From Gryganskiella cystojenkinii (Eukaryota; Mortierellomycota; Mortierellomycetes; Mortierellales; Mortierellaceae), in the NCBI GenBank assembly GCA_015852425.1, contig JAAAIG010000465.1, positions 1-30,280 of the forward strand: a stretch of 30,280 nt of DNA, written 5' to 3'. The position numbers and the translations under genes are program-made. The notes beneath the pieces are model-generated. The model searched no databases. It saw nothing but the letters and a program-made list of their open reading frames with translations, and was not told where the DNA came from. Every line of letters starts with the position of its first letter. Within the stretch, counting starts at the first letter, position 1. Of the stretch, positions 1 to 13,694 are shown one piece after another.

Positions 1-728
1 TTTTCCCAAGAGAGTCTCCATCAAAGACAAAACGAAATTGAACCATAATGGAAAAAGACTGGGGAAAATCGAGTATTTTAAATTATTCATCGATGCGACG
101 CCGTATTGTCGAGCATATCAGAGCGGTGCAAACCAAATTTGGTCAACGACAGCTAGGGCCAATGACAGACTGCACGTCCCATCCCGTTCGGAGGTGCTGT
201 GCGACACCATTGTCAGTAGTTATGTGTCCTTTATGATTTCTCCTGGCCGTGTGAGTTTCTCTCGCTCGAGGTATTTTTTTCTCGTGGCAAAAGATCTTAT
301 TGAGATCGTTCAGTCGATACTCAAATGAACATTATTTTTGCTAGCACACAAGCTTCTCTTTCATAGATCGACCTCTGAAGCTGTCCTCTCTAGAAGCGGA
401 TCCAAGTGCAAAAGGACCCAAAAAAAAAAAAAAAAAGGATATCGTCAAAGCCCAGACCAGATCCTCATAAAATTCCTCCTTCGGGGCTTGAACCTTTCCG
501 GGATTGAACCCACCAACGTTGTTACGATCTCGCCTCACCCCACAACTATTCTTCGATCGTCATCTCGCAGGATCCAATAACATTATGCTGACAAGGCGAC
601 AAGCAACAGCTGAAAGGCGCTTCCGTTTTTATCTAATTTTTTTTTTTTTCTGGATAGACAGTCATTCCTCCCCCCTCCTCTCTCTCTTTTTCTCAAGTAT
701 TTTATTTTTTTTACAAACTTCTATGGTT
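1..728. other. 3' flank without a recognised gene
   Basis: No open frame here resembles a known protein. The stretch contains a run of A at about 420-436 and T-rich tracts near 640 and 700. The last part is the 3' untranslated region of the decarboxylase gene on the minus strand. A tRNA-like T-loop string near 508-520 was considered and rejected because its flanks do not form a stem. Confidence 0.5.
701..706 (-). terminator. poly(A) signal AATAAA of PPCDC
   Basis: TTTATT on the plus strand reads AATAAA on the minus strand. It lies 23 bases past the stop codon of the decarboxylase gene, a normal place for a fungal polyadenylation signal. Confidence 0.5.
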
Positions 729-1848
729 CTAAGCATCAGGAACGCGCATGTTGTCAACCTCTTTCTTGATCGCATCAACAATCGTCCGATACTCAGCCAT
801 GGCTCCGATACCTGCGTTGACAAAGCGTAAGAAAATGAGATGTCAGGTCTGGAACATGATAAGCAAAAGATCAGCACGTACAGTCGTGTCCTTGAAATGC
901 TCAACATACCAAGATCGCCACAAGCCAATAGTTTGCTGATAGGCGAGATGACCCGGTAATTGAGCAGATCCGTTAACGTGGCAAGATGCAGGGCCGTGAA
1001 CTTATGGTTCCACATGTTTGTGTTCATGGCTGGACACACGATCACCGGTTTACTTTCGTCCCAGGCTCGCATAATACATGTCTAAGACGAGATATGGATG
1101 AGTTCACGTTTGTCAGTCTCAAGCATCAACATATTCATGCTTTTTTAGAAGACAGAGTTTTAGTCCATAACCGGAGGAGACCTACAATCAAGTTGTCGCA
1201 TAGACCTTGGGCCAACTTGGCGAGTGTGTTGGCGTCCAGAGGGCAGATGATGATCATATCCGCCCAATTACGAAGCTAAATGTTATGCAACAAATACGGC
1301 GCATAAAGACAGAGTTAGTCCCAGTTCGTGTTTACTACTTCTCATGAAGTACTTCATGCAAGAGTGAAGTGTCCTGAGAGAGATACTCACGTCAATATGC
1401 ATTACTGGATCTGACATCTTTCCCCATGCCTAGAAAAAAATCAAATGGATCAAGAGGAGAATCAGTCGGATGTCACCTAGCATGTTCTTTTCTTCCGAGC
1501 AGCTCTGTCTTTTACTAGCATCAAGCGATAATCGACTCCCACTTACAGCCCACTCGTCATGGTCCGTCAGGACCTCGGCGAGGACATCCTCTCTTTTGAA
1601 AAAGTGCAGCGCAGCATTGGTAGAGACAACTTTGACCTCAACTAAGTCGCCAATTTCCTATTGATTAAAAGTGTCAGTACGAGGGAACGAACGACCTGCT
1701 CTACAGGGCTGTGTTTCCGTCCGAGATTGGTTACCTCGATAAGGGTTTTGACAATGATTGGGATCTTAACACTGGCTACACTCCCTGTAGCAGCTATGAG
1801 GACTCTCTTTTTTGGGTGGAGGACAGTGGTGATATCGACAGAAGCCAT
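729..1848 (-). CDS. PPCDC: Phosphopantothenoylcysteine decarboxylase
   Basis: Flavoprotein of the HFCD family. It decarboxylates 4'-phosphopantothenoylcysteine to 4'-phosphopantetheine in coenzyme A synthesis, in the cytosol, usually as an FMN-binding trimer. Six exons on the minus strand: 1848-1735, 1657-1547, 1429-1391, 1275-1186, 1081-910 and 811-729, together 202 residues, normal for a single-domain PPCDC. The N-terminus has the flavin-binding strand (VLIAATGSVAS). The catalytic His is His86 in DPVMHID. The substrate-binding motif PAMNTNMW lies at 135-142 with Asn138, and the catalytic Cys is Cys172 in ACGDLG. All key residues are present, so it should be active. Yeast Sis2/Vhs3/Cab3 relatives carry long acidic extensions that this protein lacks. 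The gene shares a 486-base divergent promoter with RFC1. The start is the ATG that opens directly into the conserved domain. Confidence 0.95.
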
Positions 1849-2334
1849 TGTTTTCAAAACTGTAGCAGTGTTCTTTAATATAGAGTCAGAGGAGGTAAAT
1901 AAAATTGGCAGGGGTATAAATGTGTTGAGAATGAGGAATGGTCGTAGAGAAAAAGTGCATGCAATGGAAGGAATGAATGAATGTCCGAAAACGAGGGTTC
2001 TTTCTGCATCCAAAAAAAGACGATCAGTCAGCCAAGTGGCGACTGCGACTGCGACAGTGCAGTGCGACTGCGACTTTCAGCACGTGACCAGTTCTTGTTT
2101 GCTTTGGTGAAGAGAACGCGCTCGCGAAAAAGGAAGAGAGAAAGTCATTCTTTCGTCAGTCCAATCCATCAAAAAAACATAAACCAACAACTCGGGACCG
2201 ACATTCAGGACGAAAAGACGAAAAGGAGCCAGAGATACCCCCTCATACAAGACTCCTTACACCAGAACTGTCTCATTCAAACCTAGCAAATCCACACAGA
2301 GGTGCCCCGTCAAGTGTGTTTTTGAGATTCAGCC
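1849..2334. promoter_or_regulatory. Divergent promoter between PPCDC and RFC1
   Basis: A 486-base gap between two head-to-head genes. It contains a GCGACT/GCGACA repeat at about 2040-2075, an E-box CACGTG at 2081-2086, ACGCG (core of the MluI cell-cycle box) within 2115-2120 and CGCGAAAA (fits the SCB consensus CRCGAAA) at 2123-2130. In other fungi the last two motifs bind MBF/SBF and drive G1/S transcription, which suits RFC1. The motifs are seen; their use is inferred. Confidence 0.55.
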
Positions 2335-5300
2335 ATGGATTTGCGTAATTTCTTCAAACCAGCCCAAAAGAACGCTCCCGCGGCTCCTGAAGAGGTAACA
2401 GTGTTAACAGGACTGGATGTCTTTATTGTTGGAGACTAATGCTCATGGAACATTGAGCCTCTTTCTAGTTCCGATTCTCAAACGAGATTGACCGAAAAAC
2501 TGACGCTCATTTGTTGCTTTTTGCCACCAATTTTTGCTCGTTTTCTATTTGACCTGATGATCAGAAGAAGCCCAAAGCCGCGCCAGAGAGGAAACAAGTC
2601 GGGACTAGGAAGAAGACTGTGATTCCAGGTATGTCTCTTCGTGCATCCTATATGGCTGTTTTTGCCACGGTCAATACACCATCACTAACTCAAGCCTCGA
2701 ATCTTTACGACTTCACTTGTTTTAGACTCTGACGAGGACGAAGACCCTGTCGTAGAAGTGTACGTGGACTTGCTGATGGATGCGGATGGGATTCGACTAA
2801 TTTTTTTTCACTCAGAGGTCAAATAGCTTACTGTCTATCTTGTCTGTCATCTTTTTCACAAACCAACAGCCAATCGAAGCACTTTGCGAGTGGCTCCAAG
2901 TCAACCCCTGCCAAGTAAGATATCAGAGATTTGGCTTAAACCGAATGATGGTCGTTTTGCGTAAGGATTTTACTCACAAAGCCGTTCTGTTGTTTTATTT
3001 TCATCAGAAAAGAACCCGTTGAGGAGTCAGTGGATCCAAAAGAGTTCTTTGCGTCGTCCAGGTCGAAGAAGGCATCGTCCTCCACTGCTGCCGGAAAGCC
3101 AACATCAGCTTCCAGCACTACCACCCACACAGAGGCGAAAACCGAACCCGCGCAAAAATCCGCCCCAGCTTCACCAGCAAAGAAAGAAATCATCAAAGAG
3201 ACTGTTGCGCCTGCGAAGCGTGGAAAGAAGGCGGCCGATGAGGACTTTTTCGAGGACGACAGCGATGCCGAGATTATTCCCAAACCGACCCTTAGAAAGG
3301 CGCCCGAGGCCAAGGCGCGTGCAGTCTCACCTGTCAAGAAGACAGCAGCACCAGCCAAGGCCGCCAACAAGAAGAGAAAGGGCGGTCGGGATGACGCCGA
3401 TGAAGATGACGCCTATTCTGAAGAAGAAGAGCCTGTCAAGCCCGTTAAACGCGCCAAAACAACCAAGAAAACAGCAGACGATGGTGATGCTATGGACGTC
3501 GATGAACCGAAGGAAGAAAATTCTAAACCAAAGTTCAAGTAAGTTAGCTAGTCTTTTGAAACTGGTGAGTAGAGTGGAAGAAAATTTAAGCTAATCGAGA
3601 TCTTGCCTTTCTTTTGTGAAATAGTTACTGGGCACACAAGAACAAAGCTGGACCCTCGGCTCTCGGATCCAAGGAGATTCCCGTTGGCAAAGAGAACTGT
3701 TTAGCTGTAAGTGATGCTCCTTTTTTTCTCAACGAAGACGTGCAGAGTATCATGAGATGCTTACTGCAATTCTCTACTCTAGGGCCTGACATTTGTATTT
3801 ACGGGAGAACTGAGCTCTATTACCCGGGAAGATGCATCGGATCTTGTGAAGCGCTACAGTGGAAGAGTCACCGGAAGCCCCAGTGGAAAGACGTCGTATG
3901 TGGTCGTAGGTGATGATGCAGGAGAATCCAAGCTCGCAAAAGTGAGAGCTTTAAAGATCAAGACGTTGGACGAGGATGAGTTCCTGGAATTGATTGCTAC
4001 CTCGCCTGCAAAGACCTTTGAGGGTGTGATCATTAAGGAAGATTCTAAGAATGTGAGCAAAAGCAGTAGCAGTGCGTCATCATCAAAAAAGCACGAACCT
4101 GTGACCCAACCAGTGATGGCCTCGCCCGCCAAAGCCCCTTCAGCGGCTGCATCCACAAAGTCGACCTCTGCACAGTCAGAAAAGTCAATCGCTTCGACTC
4201 CAGATTTGTCCACCAAGTCGACAGTCTCTGCTGTCGATAACGGGTACGTTTTTTGAAATCATGGTAGAGAAGGACAACTCTTGAATGCAGATGATATGAC
4301 GTCTGACTTTGCCTTGTCTTTTTTGCCTAGACCCGTCGAATCTGATCTGTGGACAACAAAGTACCGCCCCAAGGAGATCAAGGACCTTTGTGGAAACAAC
4401 GCAGCGATCCAGAGATTGCAGCGGTGGTTGCAGAACTGGTATGTACCCTGGATGATACGTGAAGAAACGAAACAGATTGAAAGCGTACTAGAAAACTCAC
4501 GATTTCAATCGCAATGACTGTAGGGAAGCAAACTACAAGCTCAACTTCAAAAAGGAGAACGCGGATAAAACTGGACTTTTTCGTGCTGTTTTGATTTCAG
4601 GATCGCCCGGTGTGGGAAAGACCTCGGCTGCTCATCTTGTCGGTGAATCTCTCGGTTTCAGCATTGTCGAGTTCAACGCCAGTGACACTCGTAGCAAGAA
4701 GTCTCTTGATGTAAGTTCTCCTGACCGCACTGTTGAGTCCATTGATTTTGAGAACATCATGATTAAATCCTTATGTTTTGTGACGAAACATAGAACGAAG
4801 TCCGCGACCTTCTTAACAACCAGACACTCGGAGGATATTTTACGGAAGAAAAGCCTGTCAACGGGAAAGGGGTATGTGCCTATGGAAATTATGATTTGCT
4901 CATCCACGGTTTTGGTCAAAGTCAAGAGTATTACCCTAATAACGCTCCCTTCATAGAAATCGGCTGCACTAGATGTGGAACCAACAATGGCCAAGAAGCA
5001 GCTTATCATCATGGACGAGGTGGATGGTATGGCTGGCGGTGACCGTGGCGGTGTCGCGCAACTGATTGCCTTTATCAAGAAGACCCGAGTAAGCTTTTGT
5101 CAATGCGTTCATCAGATCACAATCACGATTGGTATGCCTACAAGCCGTCATATTAACTGTTAATTGTCCATGCTATTTCTAGGTTCCCATCATTTGCATC
5201 TGCAACGATCGTCAGTCTCCCAAGGTGCGTTCGTTAGTCAACTCGTGTGTCGATATGCGTTTCCAAAAGCCTCAGGCAGCGCAAGTTCGCTCTCGTCTTC

Positions 5301-6547
5301 TCTCGATTCTTCATCGAGAGGGCCGCAAGATCCCACCAAACGTGTTGGACAAATTAGTCACCGGTTCGCAATCGGATATCCGTCAGGTCTTGAACATGCT
5401 TTCGACCTGGAGTTTGACCAAGAACACGATGGACTGGGAAGAAGGCACAGCGCTTTCCAAGGCTTCAGAGAAATACGTGGCCATGAACCCGTTCCAGATT
5501 GCGGAGCAATTGTTGGTTGAGTCCAACTTTAGAGGGCAGAGTCTGCCAGACATGTTTGACGCCTACTTTAACGACTATCAGTTGGCACCGTTGATGATCC
5601 AAGAGAACTATGTGCGCATGAACCCCACAGAAGCCAAGGGACAAAATTTCGAGCTGGATGCGATTGAGTTGATGAGCAAGGCTGCAGATTCGCTCTCAGA
5701 ATCGGACCTCGTTGGAAATATGATTAATGGGTAAGAAATGTGGTTGTGCACTCTTTTCATTTTTCATATCTTCTGGTACTGACGACTCCATTAATTAATT
5801 CCGTATTTATTTTGTAATAGTGGTCAACAATGGTCTCTGATGCCAGTGCATGCGGCCTTCTCTTGTGTCCGACCTGCATTCTTCGTCCATGGCAGCATGC
5901 GTCCAGGATCCGGAGGTAATTTCGGACCCATGATGCAATTCCCCAGCTGGCTCGGTCAGTTCTCCAAAGCCGGCAAGTACAGTCGATTGATGAAGGATCT
6001 CCAGATCCGGATGCGACTCAAGATCTCAGCGGACAAAAATGAGGTCCGTCAGAGTTATCTCCCTTCACTGTTCCCAGCTCTCACGCAACCGTTGTTGAAG
6101 AACGGTCAGGAGGCGATCCCGGAAGTGATCGAATTGATGGATAGTTACTATCTCAGCAAAGAGGATTGGGATACGATTTTGGAACTAGGTATTGGTCGGA
6201 ACGATGGCGCCAAGGTTATGGACAATATTCCGTCGCAGACCAAGTCAGCGTTCACACGCAAGTATAACAGTTCGACGCATCCACAACCGTTCTTGAAGGC
6301 GGACTCTACACCCAAGACCGCCCGGGGAGCTGGGGGCTCTGGTGGAAGTGGCGGCGGAGAGGAACCAGACAACTTGGAGGTAGTCGAGGCTGATGCGCCA
6401 GTTCCTGAGGAGGAAGACGAGAAAGCAGAGAAGGAAGAGGAAGAAAGCATTGAGAAGGATAAGAACATCAAGCAGAAGAAGACCAAGGCTGCGTCTGCTG
6501 CCGGTGCAAAGGGCAAGGGCAAGGCGCCTGCCAAGGGTCGCAAGTAG
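2335..6547 (+). CDS. RFC1: Replication factor C large subunit (RFC1)
   Basis: Large subunit of the clamp loader that opens PCNA and loads it at primer ends during replication and repair, in the nucleus. Thirteen exons: 2335-2394, 2565-2628, 2726-2759, 2870-2914, 3008-3538, 3625-3706, 3783-4243, 4331-4438, 4524-4710, 4794-4871, 4957-5088, 5183-5730 and 5821-6547, together 1018 residues. The N-terminus starts MDLRNFF, like the PCNA-interacting start of other RFC1 proteins. A long Lys/Glu/Ala/Ser-rich linker follows. KFNYW near 245 leads into the BRCT domain at about 273-340. Walker A GSPGVGKTS is at 488-496 and Walker B LIIMDEVD at 566-573. The sensor-1 strand IICICNDRQ opens exon 12. The RFC1 C-terminal region ends in a Gly-rich, acidic, then Lys-rich tail. 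Exons 3 and 4 are very short (34 and 45 bases), so automatic gene calls may miss the N-terminus. Confidence 0.96.
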
Positions 6548-6648
6548 CAATACTAATTTGAATCCAAAGAGAGATAAAAAAAATGCATTCTTAATCAATT
6601 TTTTTTTTCAAGCATTTTTATGATTGACTTTGCAGAGATTTGGCACAA

Positions 6649-6654
6649 AATAAA
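6649..6654 (+). terminator. poly(A) signal AATAAA of RFC1
   Basis: AATAAA about 100 bases past the RFC1 stop, in the 246-base gap between RFC1 and the convergent F-box gene. The transcript ends of the two genes may overlap here. Confidence 0.4.
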
Positions 6655-6793
6655 TAGAAGTCGTGTGAAAAGATACCGATAAACCGACTGTGTGAAAAAT
6701 ATGGAGGAAGAAAAAGGAAGAGAAAAGGACGACTGCGAACAAAAAAAAATGTGAAAGTGGTGTGAGTGCTGTACTCTCACATTTTAAACTAAT

Positions 6794-9097
6794 TTACTTT
6801 TGTTCGGCCATGAATTGATTCCACTCTGAGAACTTGACACTGGGTCGCATATGGTTCAAATGAACTTTGGCCGCAGTATTGAACCCGGCACCCAAATCAA
6901 TCTCCAGTTCGTCCAAAGCCGTCATCGTCTCCAACCCGTTCGTCAATCCATCCGTGGTCAGATCATCCGCCTGACAACCATCCAGACAGAATCGGGTCAG
7001 TTTTGGTAAACCCAGACTCAACTGCATCAGAAAGGCATCCGAAAGGAACCAACGACCCACAATTGCAAGTGAGCTCAGTTGTGGAGCCAAGCGAGAGACC
7101 TTATCCAGGTGATCGGGTCGCGGTGGTGTGTACGGATGCAAGGTCAGGTTGAGATCCTGTAGAGCAGGACAGTACCGAAGGGACTCGAGTTCGAACCAGG
7201 CCGCGATTTCACCTCTTAGAGAGAGACTCTTGAGTCGATTCAAGTTCCAGGACCAACCGAACGTCGGTGGGAGCGAGGATGGCTCCATGACCATGTAGAG
7301 CTTGATCGCAACGGCCTTGACGCTCTCGAGCGTGTCCTGGAAGGCCAAGAGACCGTCCTCGAGTGCAGTCTTGAGGATCTCGGTCTTGTTCGAGGAGAGG
7401 TTCAGGACCTTGAGAGGCGGTAAGCGTTTCTGTTTGGGGGAAGAAGACCATTTCACGGCCCAGGCGAACGCGTCCGCGGATTGAATCCCCATCTGAAGGT
7501 GGGTTAGGCTCTTGCATTGACGGATCTTTGCCAACGTATGATTATCGTCCTCGTCTTGGTCGTCATTGTCCTGTGAGACGTAAGGCTGCGCGTCAGTTGG
7601 GGAGGGCGATCGGAGCTGAAAGTTTGTCATCAACTTTGTCATTGAACTGAGGGTGGGAGCAGGAGCGACCATGGACGGCACGACTGTGGCTGCGGTCGTC
7701 GTTGGTGCCGGGACTGATTCTGGAGGTGGAGGTGGCACATAATCGAGATCAAACAACAGCTTTTCCAACCCAGATAAATTTTGAATCTCAAAAAGGTTCA
7801 AGTCTCTGGTAGCTTCCTTGTACCTCGAAAGATCCAGAACCTTGGGATGCCTGATCGTTCGAACGATTGGTGCCAGAGACGGTTTCTGTAACTGACGGAC
7901 ATCATTCGGTCCTGCTATCTTGAGCTCCTTGATGGTTCCGAATTGTTCCCCATGCAACTCCAAGAATTCGACCGCTTGGTCGAGGTCGCAATACCAGGAC
8001 ACGCCGTACAACTCGAATCGATAAAGTCGTGCAAACTTTGAGGAGCCGAGCGAGGCAACAATCGAGAGTCGGGGAATCGGGATAGAAAGGGTCTTGATCA
8101 GGTCTGGACGGTGGAGTAGGAACGATCGTTCAATCTCGTTTCGGGTAAAGGTCGTGACGGTCGTGTTCGTGGGACTTGGCACGCGTTCTCCCGAGGTCGA
8201 GGACGATGAAGAGGACGATGACGGAGGAGGCGAGTGCCGCTGGATGTTTGGGAAAAGAATGCGGAAGGTGCTCGAAAGATTCAAGGACAGGTAATGATGG
8301 TTATATGCGGACAGGTAATCGACCAGAGGTCTCTTCAGAGCCTCGTGTTGGGTCTCGAAATCCTTAGAGACTGGAGGGAGTTTAGTCCAAATGGAGCAGG
8401 TAGTCGTTGCCGTCGTGGTCTCTCCAGATTCGGGCTCGATCGGAGGATAATCGTCTTCAATCGAGGTTGAGGACGACAAACGATGGTGCGACGTGGCGTC
8501 GTCGTTGTTGTTAGTGAAAGCCGCAGAAGCAGAAAAGGATGCTTGACTACGGCAGTTCAACAGGAGATAGAGCAGGATGGCATGTCGTCTCGTCGAGTCC
8601 ATGGACTCTTTGATCTTTGGATCGGATTCCAAGAGATCAAAGGGGCTAGCGTAGAGTAAGGGCATTGCAATTCTGAAGAAAGTGGTCGAAACCCGGATCA
8701 AGGAGTGCAAACTACTAAGGTCGTTCGCGAGATGATTAAAGATTCGCTCGAGACATTCTTCGGGAATGAGGCGGCCACATCCTGGTCTGGGATAGGAGAT
8801 AGGGGTAGGATTGGGAGAGGTAGTGAGGTGGTGGTTTTCACAGTTGTCGGTGTTGCCGGTAGTGTTGCAAGGGGGACCTGCGGTAAGGGCAGTTGTTGAG
8901 TCGACGGTAGTAGTAATTGGTGCAGTTGTTTTACTTTGAGAAGTATTGATGGTAGTGGTCGTTGCAGAAAGCGTCGATACTGTCGTTGTCGAAATCGGAC
9001 AAGGACAGCCCAGAAGAGGGGTTAAGGAACAAGGTATCGGCTCAGCCGAAGGGATCAAGCGTGTGTAGGCAGTGAGAGGACTCGACGTCAATGGCAT
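6794..9097 (-). CDS. F-box protein with leucine-rich C-terminal region
   Basis: Single-exon gene for 767 residues. Residues 1-105 are low-complexity, rich in Thr, Ser and Pro. An F-box-like segment lies at about 107-156 (IPEECLERIF...DLSSLHSLIRVS..F..), the usual Skp1-binding pattern of SCF ubiquitin ligases. The rest has irregular Leu-rich repeats (for example LKVLNLSSN, LKSLSLRGE, LQDLNLTLHP, LTRFCLDGC), which in this class recognise the substrate. These are interrupted by Pro/Ser/Thr-rich loops. Such F-box/LRR proteins form large families in Mortierella-like fungi, and their substrates are mostly unknown. The start is the first ATG of the frame, 340 bases from the divergent translin gene; the low-complexity N-terminus leaves some doubt about it. 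Molecular role is inferred from the family pattern only. Confidence 0.85.
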   Translation of the reverse strand: MPLTSSPLTAYTRLIPSAEPIPCSLTPLLGCPCPISTTTVSTLSATTTTINTSQSKTTAPITTTVDSTTALTAGPPCNTTGNTDNCENHHLTTSPNPTPISYPRPGCGRLIPEECLERIFNHLANDLSSLHSLIRVSTTFFRIAMPLLYASPFDLLESDPKIKESMDSTRRHAILLYLLLNCRSQASFSASAAFTNNNDDATSHHRLSSSTSIEDDYPPIEPESGETTTATTTCSIWTKLPPVSKDFETQHEALKRPLVDYLSAYNHHYLSLNLSSTFRILFPNIQRHSPPPSSSSSSSSTSGERVPSPTNTTVTTFTRNEIERSFLLHRPDLIKTLSIPIPRLSIVASLGSSKFARLYRFELYGVSWYCDLDQAVEFLELHGEQFGTIKELKIAGPNDVRQLQKPSLAPIVRTIRHPKVLDLSRYKEATRDLNLFEIQNLSGLEKLLFDLDYVPPPPPESVPAPTTTAATVVPSMVAPAPTLSSMTKLMTNFQLRSPSPTDAQPYVSQDNDDQDEDDNHTLAKIRQCKSLTHLQMGIQSADAFAWAVKWSSSPKQKRLPPLKVLNLSSNKTEILKTALEDGLLAFQDTLESVKAVAIKLYMVMEPSSLPPTFGWSWNLNRLKSLSLRGEIAAWFELESLRYCPALQDLNLTLHPYTPPRPDHLDKVSRLAPQLSSLAIVGRWFLSDAFLMQLSLGLPKLTRFCLDGCQADDLTTDGLTNGLETMTALDELEIDLGAGFNTAAKVHLNHMRPSVKFSEWNQFMAEQK

Positions 9098-9436
9098 AAA
9101 AGGGTTCCTAGTTCATAAAGTGATTCACTTGTTGGGGTAAGGAACAAGTGAGCAGTGGATATGGATCTTGGGGGTGGGAATGGCGTTTGGTGGATCTGTT
9201 CGGGACAGAAGGGGTTGCTTGAGGGGTTGGGAGGTGCAGTGTATTGGATGTAAAAGAAGAAGAAAAAAAAAAAAAAAAAAGGAGACGCAGAACTTGCCAC
9301 CAAATTACGCGAAGCAGTCACTCTTTGGCAGGGACGCCCTCCACGTTCGGTGTTCACATTGAACTCGACTTTTTATTCTTTGCGTTCATTCATTCAACAC
9401 CTCAAGCAACCCTCTCAGGACAACAGGAAATATAAA
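9098..9436. promoter_or_regulatory. Divergent promoter between F-box gene and translin
   Basis: Head-to-head intergenic region of 339 bases. It contains an A-rich tract at about 9255-9281. I see no TATA box and no CACGTG motif here. Confidence 0.4.
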
Positions 9437-10700
9437 ATGTCGACGATCGTGGATCTCGGATTCTTTGATGCCATCCAAGCCTCCATGGAGCAGGAAGCTG
9501 TAGGGAAATTTTGTTAAAAAAAAGGTGACAATGCTGAATCAATCCCTGAACGATGGTCACTTAGCCAGAACTGCCACCGTTTTTTGTGTATTGTTTGTTT
9601 TCGGCCTCCTTAGACTGTGAAGGATAACATCCGTTCTGCCGTCAGGGAGTTGGACCGGACCAACAGAAACATCACCGCGGTCCTGAACAGGGTTCATTCT
9701 AGTCCCAAGGAGCAAGGTAACTCTATTATGTCACGGAATAGAGACATGAAGATGCCGAAGGCATGGTTCAAAAACTAGCAACCTAACGCGACACCGACGC
9801 CTTGTCCCCTAAATGCAATAGTCCCAGCTCTTTGTGCACAGGCTCGTATCTACTTTTCAGATATTCAATCACATATTAAGGACCTGGCCAAGATCGTACC
9901 TACAAACCAATATTACAAATACAACGGTCTCTGGTCCGGACCGATGCAACAAGCCTGCTTCTTGGCCACATTGACCATGTACCTGGAGCATGAGCGTTTG
10001 ATCACAGTCGAAGAACTGGAGGGATTCTTTGCTGGTAAAGAAATGGAACAAAAAAAAAAAAGAAAAAGAAAGAAAAAGAAAAAGAAACTGATGGTGTTAT
10101 TGCTGGAGTTATGTTTTTCATTAACGACTTTTTATATATATATGTCTGTCACGCAAAATAGTCAAAGTAGATCTGGACAACAACATCACGGATTTCCAAA
10201 TCTCGATCGAGGAGTTCTTGCATGGAGTCGTGTCATTAACGAACGAGTTGGTAAGGTGGACGAAATGCAGGATACCTTGAATGACGTTCGCTCGATGCTA
10301 GAGGGTGTCACAAATCACTGACCACTTCTCTCCAACATTCTGACCAACCATAGTCCCGCTTGGCCGTGAATGCAGTGACCTCGGGTGATTTCGCTCGTCC
10401 GGTCCGTATCGGCAAGTTCTTGAAAGAACTCTACAGTGGATTCCAACTTTTGAACCTGAAGAATGATTCTCTTCGCAAGCGCTTCGATGGTATCAAGGTA
10501 AGAAGTCGCTGCCGGATTTAGAAGTTTTTTTCCCTGAGACCATTATGACTAACGATAATTGTCTCTTTTACTACCTTTACGTATAGTATGACATCAAGAA
10601 AGTGGAGGAGATCATTTACGACTTGACGGTGCGAAAGCTGGTCGTCGCCAATGCAGAGCCTGCACAGGTCGATACTGTCGTTGCCGATGTGCATGCATAA
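9437..10700 (+). CDS. TSN: Translin
   Basis: Translin is the single-stranded nucleic-acid-binding subunit of the translin-TRAX (C3PO) complex, which trims small RNAs and tRNA fragments; the nuclease site lies in TRAX. Six exons: 9437-9499, 9614-9716, 9822-10034, 10162-10250, 10354-10497 and 10587-10700, together 241 residues, close to the usual 228. Clear family segments are the all-helical core, MYLEHERLITVEE, the SRLAVNAVTSGDFARP block, the LLNLKNDSLRKRFDGIKYD block and VEEIIYDLTVR near the end. The C-terminal tail after this block is longer than in animals. No TRAX gene is seen in the window. The gene is absent from baker's yeast but present in many filamentous fungi. It is convergent with alpha-tubulin. 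Confidence 0.95.
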
Positions 10701-11032
10701 GAGAAAAGTTCCTTTAAAGGATTGTCAGTAGCAATGTGTATCATAGTTCCATTCGAGTTTTGGTCTTGAAGAGAGGCAAAAGCAAAACAAAACATCATTG
10801 ACAAAGATAAAGGGTTTTCGAATGAAAAAAAAAAGACCTATCACTCGTTTATTTCTTTTTCATTTGGTATTCTGGCTTTTTCGTACAATTTGATGTCGCA
10901 AACAGAGTCGATAGCAACACTAATTTAAAACTTCTCTCAAAAATGTTGATGTCAATGCCCTCATTGAAGGAAAGGGAATTGACTCTTTTTCATTTTTGTT
11001 TGAGAATAAACCCACTTTTTGTTGAGAGTAGT
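10701..11032. other. Convergent intergenic region, overlapping 3' ends likely
   Basis: A 332-base gap between translin (+) and alpha-tubulin (-). AATAAA on the minus strand at 10853-10848 fits the tubulin transcript. AATAAA on the plus strand at about 11005-11010 could serve translin. If both are used, the two messages overlap by about 150 bases. I see no gene here. Confidence 0.4.

Positions 11033-13694
<2,662 letters not shown>

Noticed and set aside
470..560. tRNA-like string on the minus strand (GGGTTCAATCCC)
   Set aside because: The bases flanking the loop do not pair into a T-stem, and no anticodon or acceptor stem can be drawn.
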